A stretch of DNA of 64,000 bases from Burkholderia sp. H160. Lineage in GTDB: Bacteria; Pseudomonadota; Gammaproteobacteria; Burkholderiales; Burkholderiaceae. A program made the position numbers and the translations under genes. Shown one piece after another: positions 8,735-19,600 of the stretch. Below the pieces are notes generated by a model, which saw only the letters and a program-made list of their open reading frames with translations, was not told the DNA's origin and made no database searches. Positions within the stretch are counted from its first letter, which is position 1. Each line of letters opens with the position of its first letter. The stretch is from positions 51,816 to 115,815 of the forward strand of contig ABYL01000008.1 of assembly GCA_000173575.1 (NCBI GenBank). The letters run 5' to 3'.

Positions 8735-9955
8735 CTATCGCTCATAACAGAATGCATCGATAAACGCCATTCTTGCGTCCCAGATTCGCCCTTCCAGGTC
8801 ATCAGCGGGCCGCTCTGCGTTCCGCCATGGACTACACAATAATGGACGAATCACGTGGGTCCAGTAGGTGTCGATGGTCAGTTGCACCTTCTTGACCCCG
8901 ATAGCCTCGGAGAGCTTGTTTTTGTTTGCGTTATCGACACACACGAAATAGTCGGGCCGCTTCAATGCCAATAATCGGCTGGCCGTTGCAAGACCGCCTC
9001 CTCCCTCGGCATTTTCAAACGCTTTTATAAACCGGGCTTTGAATCGTTCAAAGTCGCTCTCGTTGATACTCCCCGTGCGCGGGATGAAGTCCAGTGCAGC
9101 GCTCAAACCGTCCGGGTGAGACTTGACCATACCTTTAAACACGCCCGCTCCGACCATCGAGCCGAACCATCCCCAATCCAGGTCTGCAGGCACTTCCGCT
9201 GGCTTTGATTCGTTGCGTGCATATGTGCCCGCAATCGCCTTTCGCTGACCCTCCGTCATATCCCCAAAACGCGGCACCTGGGAAAACCAGATTCGAGCAT
9301 GGTCCATTATTGCAACGCGTTCTTCGACATCGTGGTGCGGGTCGGACTTCACACGCTGAATGAATTCGGTCCATCCGTCATCAAGAAGGTTCCGGTAATC
9401 GGAATCTCCTCTTGGTAGATTGATAGGAAGGTCGGTTTCAAGGTCCTCCCGGGCGGCTTGGGTAGCTCGATACTTTAGGCGATACGCCCTCAGGAAGTCA
9501 TCACTGATGTAGTTGGATTCGGTCCAGGCAGACCCGATGGCATGAAAGACATCCTGGTACAGCGCGTCTGACGTGTCGCCCTCCACGTACAGCGCCGCCT
9601 CGTGATTTATCCCAAAACCGGCTCGTGTGAAATTCGGGCTGCCCAAAACAAGCGCAAACTTGTCAGCAGTTCTGAAAAGGTAAATCTTGGGATGGAATGT
9701 TCCGGCGCTGCTGTTAGGAACGACGCGCGCGCCAGGGATGTCGCGCAGAGCCTCAAGGAGGTCGGGGTCCGTTTGGTGAAAGTGCGTGCCTATCGCGAAA
9801 CGCTTCACCTTGGCCGAATGGCTCAACAGATACTTCGCCAACGGACTCATTGAGCCCCAAGCGACGGCCCAGTACAGCTCGTCGTAGTCGTCGATGAGTC
9901 TTCGAACCGTCAATTCAAGGTCTTGACCTTGCAGGTACTTTGGTGCCATTGCCAT
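8735..9955 (-). CDS. Phospholipase D-like (HKD) nuclease-family protein
   Basis: A single PLD half-site is visible: FHPKIYLF near residue 87 and VLGSPNFTRAGF near residue 105, followed by NHEAALY. One HKD motif per chain implies a dimeric active site, as in BfiI/NgoFVII-type nucleases. The rest of the 406-residue protein is not recognised; it has an extended C-terminal domain rich in Trp, Phe and Asp. It lies on the minus strand, divergent from the Druantia-like pair. DISARM also uses a PLD protein (DrmC), but that protein is shorter and this gene is 30 kb from the DISARM-like operon. I treat it as an independent nuclease. Confidence 0.8.
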   Translation of the reverse strand: MAMAPKYLQGQDLELTVRRLIDDYDELYWAVAWGSMSPLAKYLLSHSAKVKRFAIGTHFHQTDPDLLEALRDIPGARVVPNSSAGTFHPKIYLFRTADKFALVLGSPNFTRAGFGINHEAALYVEGDTSDALYQDVFHAIGSAWTESNYISDDFLRAYRLKYRATQAAREDLETDLPINLPRGDSDYRNLLDDGWTEFIQRVKSDPHHDVEERVAIMDHARIWFSQVPRFGDMTEGQRKAIAGTYARNESKPAEVPADLDWGWFGSMVGAGVFKGMVKSHPDGLSAALDFIPRTGSINESDFERFKARFIKAFENAEGGGGLATASRLLALKRPDYFVCVDNANKNKLSEAIGVKKVQLTIDTYWTHVIRPLLCSPWRNAERPADDLEGRIWDARMAFIDAFCYER

Positions 9956-10281
9956 ACGCGAAATATGTTAATTAACGTCGCTTCTTTCAACACCTGCCGA
10001 TACGATTGCCGACCTTGTTTGTCAGGGCAGCCGCTAGAAGCACACGGAATGCCTGCGAACCACTGGCAAAACGCGTCGTACAATATTCGCGAATGAAGCT
10101 CCTGGGTACGCCGTTGCCGCATGCATTCGGCGCAATGAACGGTCGCAGTATGCGTGCTGCATGCGGGGAATACACCGCCGCGTAACGTGCAAAGCGCTGC
10201 TTGCGACGGCACAGAAAAACTATACCCGCCATCTTTGGTTTTCACGACCAGAACAGCGGGAGGAAACAAGGGGACGAAGGC
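9956..10281. promoter_or_regulatory. Divergent promoter region between the PLD gene and druH-like gene
   Basis: About 325 bases separate two divergent starts. The AT-rich stretch beside the PLD start (around 9960-9985, containing the palindrome TTAATTAA) suits a minus-strand promoter. GGACGAAGG just before 10282 is the likely ribosome site of the plus-strand gene. No clear -35/-10 pair stands out. Confidence 0.35.
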
Positions 10282-13200
10282 ATGTCGGAGGTACCGAGAG
10301 TGTTGTCACCCATGCGGGCGTGGCTGACCGAATTTTTATTCATTCGTGACATTTTCAGGGAGCCACCAGGCCTGCCGTTGTACCGCTACCAGGTCACGCC
10401 CGGCGAGTATCACGAGCTTGAGCGAATGCTGCGCGACCACCGGATGCATGCCGTACACCCAACGTACGGCCTTTCGTGGGCAGCAGCATTTTGCCTTTTT
10501 GTGGCCGAAAGTTTCCGGCGTGAGTACGACGCGAAAGACGGCGGCTGGGTGTGGGCCCGTTTCGAAAACCGCCTGGACTGCAAGTTCACGCCACAACAGC
10601 ATGGCGAACTGGTGCGACAGGGGCTCGGCCAGTACTGGAAACGCCCGATTCGACAATATCTGGATGGCAGGGATAACCTCCTCGGCTCCCTGTTCACGGA
10701 GGGCGGACTGCCATGGCCGTTGGTGCAAAGCGAGTCCCACGGATTCGGCCGCGTGGTTCGAAAGGGGCTCAAGTACTATTACCGGACGGAAGGCGGGCTC
10801 CGCACGGCTGCAGATGTGCTGGCTGACTTCGAGCAGGAGCTTCCGCAGACCTTCCGCACACTTGAGACGCGGCAGCTGCTCGCCGGTATCGTCGAACAGC
10901 TTATGTTTCTGGCCACAAAATATGAGCTCCGGGGTAAAGCCGACCCCGCTCAATATCTGGACGAGGTCACTCCGCGCTGGTGGCACGATTTCCCGCTGCC
11001 TCTGGACGAGGGCAACGCACGCCGGCTGATTAGCGAGTGGCTCCGCGACGCGAGCCGTCGCCGGGCCGAACGCGAGGCTGAACGCGCAGAGGTTGGCACA
11101 TTCTCGTGCGACCACCGCTTGGTCGAGCAGCCTCATGGCTGGCGTATCCGCACCGAGGTGACGATACCGCGCGAGGCACTGTTTCCTCTTGACCCCCTTA
11201 TTGCCAATACGACACGCTACGAACTGGCTTTTTTCGAGGGCGACCGGCTCCTTGCTAGCGCCGGCACCGCGTATGGCCACCAAAGCGTTGACCAGTCCGC
11301 GCTGTCGGTACGCTTCATTCGCACCCAGATTTCAATTGACCGGTCGCAGCCGTGTGACGAACTGACGCTGCGCCTGCTCGCAAACGGCAGCTCCGCCTAC
11401 ACCGTCCGCTTCGAGCAAGGCGCGCTCGACGAGCAGGAACTCCCCCTCGTCTTCGAATGCAGGGGTGATGAATGGTGGTTCATCGCCAGCGCGTCGTGCT
11501 CAACCACCAGCGACCGGGTTCGCGTACACCTTCCGGAACGGTTCAGTTATTCGTGTGATGGCCGGGTGAGCGTTCAAAAGAGTGCAGAAAACTCACTCTG
11601 GCTTGAAACATCCGATAACCTGCACCTCACTTCAGACACCGGCGACCGCTACACCATCAAGCTGAGAACCCGTCAGGAACAAAACGCCCAGCTGGTCCTG
11701 AAAGGCAACACGGCGCATTTTGCGTCGGTGCCGCAGGTGGTGTACCTGGGTTGGCCCCAGCTGGACGCCTCAGCGGACGCCGGGGAATCCCGACCGCGAA
11801 TCCAGGAGGTTGCTAATCGCCAGCAGCTCATGCGCATAAATGGCGGCGAACCGCTGGGGGGTATCCGTTATATCGCGAGAAATGCGCTTGGTGAGATTCT
11901 GCTCCAGCGACGCTTTGGTGTGGTTCCCGCCGGTTTCGCAATACAGGCTTTTCCCGCCTCAAGCAGCAAACCCGCCCGCCTTGTATTGAAGAACGCGCGG
12001 GCGCTCGACCTGCAGGTTATTGACAGCGCAATCAAAAGCCGTGTGGAGATAGTCGACCAGGACACCACAATCACACTCGAGCCATTGGCCAACGACCCAC
12101 CGTCATTCCTGACACTAGAAGCCAGGGGACGCACAAATTCCGGATGCGACCCGATTCAGTTCAGGCTGGCGTATCCCTACCAGGGCGCTCGGCTACTGGG
12201 TTCCGATGGTGCAGCAATTTCTCGGCGCAACTTTACCCTTGTTGAACTTGTGGGCCTTCGCATTGCACTCGCAACGTCGACGTCTAATGGTACCGAATTC
12301 TGCCTGCACCTCGAACTGGCGAGCCGGGAAGGTCGATGCGCCCGCCACTATTTTGTGAGAGCAGGCAACACGCCAGTGCTGCTCAGCCTCTTCAGTTATC
12401 AGGCTGACATGCTGCAGATGCTCGGCGCGGTCGACGACCAAGACGCCTATCTGCGCGTTACGGTGGAGACGAATCAGCCACTCCTGCATTTCGACGTCCG
12501 ACGCTATAACGGCGCCGTTCGATGGGAAGACAAGGACACGTTCAGCCTGATGACCCCGTCTGGGGGGCCGCTGGATGAGGAGGTGGCCGTCGAGGCGATG
12601 CTCCTCCCCGACCCGAAACAGGCGCACGTCGAAATCCCCGAGATGACCAGTGAAGGAGCAAGTACCGGACGTTTCCGGACGCTACTATCGATGCACCGCG
12701 ACGGACCGTGGGTCATCTATCCCGCCACCGGTTCATCAACTCAGTTCCGCCCCGTACTTTACGTACCTGAACAATTATCCGAGACCGGCATACCAGCCGA
12801 AATCCGCTCGCTCCATACCGCCGCGCGGGTCTTTCATCCCGTAAACCATCCAGATGTCATCAATCAGCAGATTGCCGATATGGCAACAGACCTGGACCAC
12901 AGCGGCTGGCAATATCTCGCCGACCTCCGGCAGCACTACCGTCATCTTCCCCTCTCCGTATTCGAATCCTGGCTGGCGCTGTCACGCAACCCGTCAGCAC
13001 TCGCAACTGCTGTATTCCGGCTTGAGCTCGACGAAGCGTTCTGTGAACGCATCCATGATGAGCTCGCAGTGCTATGGGAATGCATCCCGCTGCCGGGTTG
13101 GGCAACCGCCTATGCCCGCTTTCGCGAGTGGCTCGTTCGACAGGGCGTTCCTGAAGTTCTGCTGGATAGTTTGCTCAGGAATCGCCAAGCCATGCTCCCT

Positions 13201-13623
13201 GCCGTCGTATCGGGCTTCAAGGAAGTTGGCAACTATCTGGAGACCGCTGACCCGACCAGCCTGCACAGGCTTCCCGTAGAACACATCCTGCCGGACTGGT
13301 ACCAGCAATTGCGTCGAACTCACGAGGGCAACAACCGCTGGCCAACCGACCTCGGTTTTCGGGTCAAGGAATGGATAAGGAAGCAGCCACTACCAAGCCA
13401 GATAGCCAATCTGTCGATGGTCGAATTTACTGACGCCGTGACATACCTGCCAATATTCATGGCCTATGTCACGGCCGGGATGGCGCATATCGAAGAGCTC
13501 AAGGAGAGGCGTTCCTATCTGAAGTTCGCCATCAAGATGGTGTCCGACTTCGACCGGAGCAGCTGGTACACCCCGGTTCACGGAATGATGGTCTCCTATC
13601 TACTCGCATCCGCACGGGCCTAG
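10282..13623 (+). CDS. DruH-like protein of a Druantia type III system (STY4851/ECs_5259 family)
   Basis: This is a 1113-residue protein of unknown biochemical activity. Its N-terminal region (LTEFLFIRDIFREPPG, LPLYRYQVTPGEYHELERML, GLSWAAAFCLFVAESFRREY) resembles the STY4851/ECs_5259 family, which pairs with a giant DUF1998 helicase in Druantia type III loci. No catalytic motif is seen; the middle and C-terminal parts look rich in beta structure. I chose the ATG at 10282 over the TTG at 10201 because GGACGAAGG precedes it and the protein character begins there. The gene ends nine bases before the helicase gene, so they are surely co-transcribed. The Druantia assignment rests on this two-gene arrangement and on recall of the family, not on a search. 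Confidence 0.7.
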   Translation: MSEVPRVLSPMRAWLTEFLFIRDIFREPPGLPLYRYQVTPGEYHELERMLRDHRMHAVHPTYGLSWAAAFCLFVAESFRREYDAKDGGWVWARFENRLDCKFTPQQHGELVRQGLGQYWKRPIRQYLDGRDNLLGSLFTEGGLPWPLVQSESHGFGRVVRKGLKYYYRTEGGLRTAADVLADFEQELPQTFRTLETRQLLAGIVEQLMFLATKYELRGKADPAQYLDEVTPRWWHDFPLPLDEGNARRLISEWLRDASRRRAEREAERAEVGTFSCDHRLVEQPHGWRIRTEVTIPREALFPLDPLIANTTRYELAFFEGDRLLASAGTAYGHQSVDQSALSVRFIRTQISIDRSQPCDELTLRLLANGSSAYTVRFEQGALDEQELPLVFECRGDEWWFIASASCSTTSDRVRVHLPERFSYSCDGRVSVQKSAENSLWLETSDNLHLTSDTGDRYTIKLRTRQEQNAQLVLKGNTAHFASVPQVVYLGWPQLDASADAGESRPRIQEVANRQQLMRINGGEPLGGIRYIARNALGEILLQRRFGVVPAGFAIQAFPASSSKPARLVLKNARALDLQVIDSAIKSRVEIVDQDTTITLEPLANDPPSFLTLEARGRTNSGCDPIQFRLAYPYQGARLLGSDGAAISRRNFTLVELVGLRIALATSTSNGTEFCLHLELASREGRCARHYFVRAGNTPVLLSLFSYQADMLQMLGAVDDQDAYLRVTVETNQPLLHFDVRRYNGAVRWEDKDTFSLMTPSGGPLDEEVAVEAMLLPDPKQAHVEIPEMTSEGASTGRFRTLLSMHRDGPWVIYPATGSSTQFRPVLYVPEQLSETGIPAEIRSLHTAARVFHPVNHPDVINQQIADMATDLDHSGWQYLADLRQHYRHLPLSVFESWLALSRNPSALATAVFRLELDEAFCERIHDELAVLWECIPLPGWATAYARFREWLVRQGVPEVLLDSLLRNRQAMLPAVVSGFKEVGNYLETADPTSLHRLPVEHILPDWYQQLRRTHEGNNRWPTDLGFRVKEWIRKQPLPSQIANLSMVEFTDAVTYLPIFMAYVTAGMAHIEELKERRSYLKFAIKMVSDFDRSSWYTPVHGMMVSYLLASARA

Positions 13624-13631
13624 GGAAGCAA

Positions 13632-16600
13632 ATGAAGTACTTTACCGACCTGATTGAACAAAGTTTGAGTCGTACCCGGGAAGCCACGTTGAGCGTTCTC
13701 GGTATCAACGACGAGAATCTGCGACGCCATCTCGGCAGCCAGATGAACAGCACGCTTGGCTCCGATGGGTGCTTTCTCGCACCGCCCGTTTTCGAACATA
13801 CCTTTGGATGGCAGGAAGCCGAGGAGATAACGCTTAATGACCTGAGGGGCAATCTGCTGTCGGCGAGTCTGCTCGATACGCTCCATGCTGCTGAGGGCAC
13901 CTACCGCTTCGCAGCGAACACGCATCCTTACGTGCATCAGTTGAAGGCATGGGAAACGCTGCTGGCGCCGACGCCAAAATCCGCAGTCGTCACGAGCGGG
14001 ACAGGCTCTGGAAAGACGGAGTGCTTCATGGTGCCCATACTTGAGGACCTGGTCCGTGAGCGCGCAAAGCTAGGGCAGTCACTCGTTGGCGTACGTGCGC
14101 TTTTTCTCTACCCACTCAACGCCCTTATCAATTCCCAGCGCGAGCGCCTCCACGCCTGGACCCGGCCATTCGGCTCCGACATCCGCTTTTGCCTCTATAA
14201 CGGCAAAACCGTGGAAAGTGCTAGTGAAGTGCGCAAGCTGCAGCATCAAAGGCCCAATGAAGTCTTGTCACGGGAGGAACTGCGCAGACAGCCGGCGCCT
14301 ATGCTGATGACCAACGCGACCATGCTTGAGTACATGCTGGTCCGACAGGTCGACGCACCGATTCTCGAGCTGTCACGACAACAGCAGTCCCTGCGCTGGA
14401 TAGTCCTGGATGAGGCACACACCTATGTCGGCTCCCAGGCGGCCGAACTCGCGCTGCTGTTGCGACGCGTGGTTCAGGCGTTCGGAAAGCGCCCCGACGA
14501 AATTCGCTTTGTTGCGACTTCGGCCACTATCGCCGACAGCAATGCAAATGAACGGCTTCAGCAGTATCTTGCAAGTCTGGCCGGGGTGCACCCGGAACAA
14601 GTAGTCGTATTGGGGGGCTCACGCAAGGTGCCAGACATCGTGTGCACCGGGACACCTGACCAGCGAAGCTATGAAGCGGCATGCTCAGTTGACGCCGGCC
14701 AGGAAATATCGGAGGCCCGCTTTTCCGTACTTGCCCATCATCCCTTGGCCAGCGCGCTTCGCCACGGCATTGTTAACAAAGGGCGCCCACTTGACCTGAA
14801 CGAGCTCGTTGACATCGCCGGCAACAGGCTGACAGGCGAGACGCTCGCTGAGCGGCAACAGGAGTTGCTCGGATGGCTCGACCTGATGAGCGGGACACGG
14901 CGTGCGGCCAAGGAGCCACCGTTCATCAAGCTGCGCATTCACCTCTTCCAGCGGATGCTGCACGGCCTGTGGGCCTGCATCGATGCCCGTTGCAGCGCCA
15001 AACCGGCGGGGCTTGAAGCCTGGCCATTTGGCAATGTCTATGTCACCCAACGCTCTCGCTGCGAGTGTCATGCACCGGTGTACGAGCTCGCCTTCTGTGA
15101 CGAGTGCAAGACCCCGCATCTGCTCGCGGAAGACCGGGCCGGGCAACTGCAGCAACGCAGTCCCTACGCAAGCGATGAATTCTCGCTGAGCTACGATAGT
15201 CCGGCCGAAGACGAACCAAATGGCGACCTGCCATCCAGCCTTTCGCGCAGGCAGTTCGCCGAGAAATTTGTCATCGCTGCGTCGGAGACGCAACGGGAGC
15301 CCTATTTCCCGCTGCAGGTCAATCTTTCGACCCTCAACGTGGGGGCCCTACCGTCAACAGACACAAGAGAACTCGTCGTCGCGCCGGAATCTCTGGCCAC
15401 CTGCAGCCGGTGTGAGACAAGCTTCACCGGTTCGCCCGGACCGCTTCGCAAGGCCTACCTTGGCGCACCGTTCTATGTGGCGAACGCGGTCCCCACGGTC
15501 CTCGAATTCTGCCCTGACCCGATGCCGGAAGATTCTGACGGAAAATCACCGGAGGAACTTCCCGGCCGAGGGCGCAAGCTCATTACGTTCACCGATAGCC
15601 GTCAGGGGACCGCCCGCATGGCGGTGCGGATGCAACAGGAAGCCGAACGCTCCCGGCTTCGCGGGCTCGTCTTCGAAATACTGCGTAACGCCCAGGCAAA
15701 GCTCGATGCCAAACCCAAGGATATTCCTACAGTCGGCTATGAGGAGCTCATCGAACAGGCAAAGCGCCTTCAGAGTATGGGTATGAACGACATGTCTGCG
15801 CAGCTGTTCCAGAAGGCTGAGGAGGCCAGGTCGGGGCTGTCCACAAGCGGGACCAGCGAAATGTCCTGGTCCGACATGGTCACGGAACTTGCAACGTCAA
15901 GAGACATCTCGCTATCGATTCGCGACTACAACAAGTACGCGAATCCTGAACTCTTCGAGGGACAGGAAGGTGCCATTCCAATGGCCCGTCTGCTGCTTGC
16001 CCGCGAATACGCGCGGCGTCCCAAGAACCAGAACAGCACGGAGACGTTAGGCCTGGTCCGCGTTGGCTACCGGGGTCTTGACGGCATCACTTCGGCTCCA
16101 GCCTTGTGGCTTGGCCGAAAGGCTGGTGCCCTCCCGGGCGAGGCCGTCCCCGGTAATCTGACGCTCCAGGACTGGCGGGATTTTCTCAAGGTAGCGCTCG
16201 ACTTTCACGTTCGCGAAAATACGTTCATCCGCCTCGACCCCACGATGCAGCGATGGATGGGAGCACGGTTCACCTCGAAGGTTCTCATGCCATCAAAGCG
16301 GGACGCCGCGGAGAGCGCCACTTTCAAGAAGTGGCCGCAGTTCAGGCAAGGCCGGGGGCATCGACTTGTAAAATTGCTGGAACAGGGGTGCAATCTTGAC
16401 CGGAGCCGCCCCGATGACCAGGACATCATCAACCATCTTCTCGAGCACGCATGGAACGCGCTGGTGGGCGCGACGATACTCGAACAGTTTGAGGGGGGCT
16501 ACGCACTCAACCTCAACACCCTGACCTTCTCGCTGCCCACTATTGCCTGGGTGTGTCCGCTCACTCACCGCATGTTCGATACGGCATTTCGCGCGCTTAC

Positions 16601-19600
16601 GCCCTATATGCCAGACCGCTTTCGTGAGGGAGATTACCGTTGCCGGAAGGTGCAGCTGCCCACCTTTTCGCTGCTGTCCCCGGCGGGCGATGCCGACGCT
16701 GCCCGGGTTCAGGTCCGCCGGCTCGTCACGGACAATCCACAAGTCCAGCAATTAAGGTCACAGAATCTCTGGACCGACATTTGTGACCGGACTGCGGAGG
16801 GTGGATTCTACTACCGCACCGCCGAGCACTCGGCGCAGCAGTCCTCAAGCCGGTTGGAAACCTACGAGGACATGTTCAAGCGCGGCAAAATCAACGTGCT
16901 GAACTGCTCGACCACAATGGAAATGGGGGTCGACATTGGGGGTATCTCGGCCGTGTTGATGAACAATGTGCCTCCGCATCCGGCCAACTACCTGCAACGT
17001 GCCGGGCGCGCCGGACGCCGGAACGAAGCCCGTTCAATTGCGTACACCCTGTGCAAAGCCGACCCGCACAACCAGCGGGCGTTCCGGGAACCAAAGTGGC
17101 CGTTTGTCACGGCCATTCCCGCGCCCGGCATCACGCTCAGTTCGGAGCGAATCGTACAGCGGCACGTCAACTCTGCGCTGCTTGGCCGGTTCCTGCGAAC
17201 GCTTGGCAACACCGGAACGGACCGAACGAAGCTCACGTTGAACTGGTTCTTTGGTGGCGAGGCGTCCACCTGCACGCGCTTCATTGACTGGATGCAAAGC
17301 GACCCCGAAGGCCTCGACCAAAGCGTCGCCGACATCACGCGTGGCACCAGCCTGGCAGCACGCTCGCGGACCTCAATCATCGACAATGCTGTCGCGACCC
17401 TTCTGCCAATCCAGTCCCGGTGGTGCTCCGAGCATCACAAGCTGGTTGAGCTGCTGGCCTCCGCAGTCGACGAACCATACAGGAAAGCACTGGGGTTCGA
17501 GCTCAAGCGTCATGAGGACGAGTACCTGCTGCGTGACCTGGCTGCGCGAGCCTTTCTACCCGGTTACGGTTTCCCGACCGATGTCGTGAATCTGAATACG
17601 TATAACGTTGAGGATTTCAAGGAACGCAGCAGGCAGCGCGAAGAAAGGGGTCGCGAAGACAACATCTTCACTTCCAAGGAACAGCCCACTCGCGGACTGA
17701 GCATCGCGATTCGTGAATATGCACCGGGTGCACAAATCGTGATTGACGGCCGCGTCTATCGCTCTGCGGGCATAGGACTGCACTGGCACTCCGGCGGCGC
17801 CAGACATGAGGCGCAGAAATTTGACATCGCCTGGCGATGCAGTCATTGCGGGACAGCCGGGTACACCGAAAATGCGTACTCCAATAGCGACAACATTCGC
17901 TGCACGCGATGCGACCATCCGGTTCACGCGACGGAACGGAAGCTCATCCTGCGTCCGTCGGGCTTTGTCACGGACTTTTACGAGTCGACGACCAACGACA
18001 TTAGTACACAGAAATTCATCCGGGTGGCGCCACCCCGAATCCAGCTCGACGGCGAAATGCTCGCGCTACCGGACAGCCGCTGCGGATACCTGCACTTTGG
18101 CCACAATGGCAGCGTCTTTTATCACTCTTCTGGCGAGCACGAAAACGGATATGCGGTATGTCTTGCCTGTGGTCGCGCAGAATCAATGACGCTTGAGGGA
18201 GAAGTTCCACCAGCGCTCCGACCGGAAAAATTCCATCGTCCGGTCGGTGGAGCAACGGGCAGTAAGCGGGATAAGACCTGCTCAGGTGCAGCGGTGAAGT
18301 CCAACATTCACCTCGGCTATCACACGGCGACCGACGTCCTCGAGCTTGTCCTGCGAAGCCCAACGACCGGGGAGTGGCTCGGTGACTCCCCTGACGAGGC
18401 TATCGTCGCAACCACCCTGGCAGTGGCTCTGCGAGACGCAATTGCGGACGAAATTGGTGTCGCGAGTACAGAGATGGGTTTCGGAACCCGACTCGACAGG
18501 GACCCGGCGACCGGGAAAGTCCGGTCGGTAATCCAGCTCTTCGACCAGGTAAGTGGCGGCGCCGGGTTTGTGCTGGCCGCCTTGCCGCAGGTGGTAAACC
18601 TCCTCACACGCGCAGCCCACAAGCTGGACTGCCCGCAGGACTGCGAAAACGTCTGTTCATCGTGCCTCGCAAGCCGGGACAGCCGCGTTGAAGCGGAGGA
18701 ACTGGACAGGCGTGCCGCAAAGCGATGGCTCGATGACCACGAATTCCTGCACCACCTTGAGTTACCGGACCAGTTTCGGAACATTCCTGGCGCAACTTAC
18801 TGTTCGTTCAGTCCCGAACGTTTCATTCGGGAAAGCATTAACAGAGGGGCAACGGGAATCCAGTTGATGTTGACAGGCGACCCTGGCGAGTGGGACCTTG
18901 ACCATCCGTCGTTCCGCGACAAGGTCCTGACCTGGAAAGTGAAGGACTTGCTTGAAGTTTGCCTCGCCGTGCCGTCGATTAAAGTCCTCACCGCAGAGAA
19001 TCGGCGCAGTCTGAACTTCTTGGGAAAACTCGGTGTGCGTGTATGTCAGCATGACGCCGCGGGGGATGCCGCTGGCGTTGCGGTCATCGCGCAAGTTTGC
19101 CGTGGTGAAACCGCGCAGACACTTTTGACCAGCGAAGCGGCTACGGGTGTTCCGGGGGAAAACTGGCTAAGGACACACGATACCAGTGTCTGGGTGTCCA
19201 CTGGTCAACTCAAGTCTTTACGCGTCACACCAATTGACGTCGCAGCCTGGGAAGCCCGCGAATCTGGCGCAACGGTTCTCGAGGTGGTGACGGAACTCAA
19301 CGGACCGGTGTCATCTTTGGCAGCGCGCCTTCGCGGGTTAATCAGCGAAAGGGTACCCGCGCTCGCGAGCCTGATGGCGCATGACCACGCAACCGAGGTG
19401 AGTTATAGCGACCGGTATCTAAAATCGCCGTGGTCGCTCATGCTGTTGGGTGGCTTCCTGTCAATATTCAAAAGTAGCGAACTCCGGCGTCTGGAAATAG
19501 CGACGCTACGCCCTCAGGCCACCCAAGTGAGCAACCACCTCAAGCATGACTGGAACCGCCCAGAGGACATGCGCAAATTGATATGCGCATGGCTACAAAC

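Noticed and set aside
8735-9955. DrmC of the DISARM-like system
   Set aside because: It has a PLD motif, but is longer than DrmC, lies 30 kb away, and is beside the Druantia-like genes.
10336-11283. 315-codon open frame on the minus strand
   Set aside because: Antisense to the druH-like gene and without protein family features.
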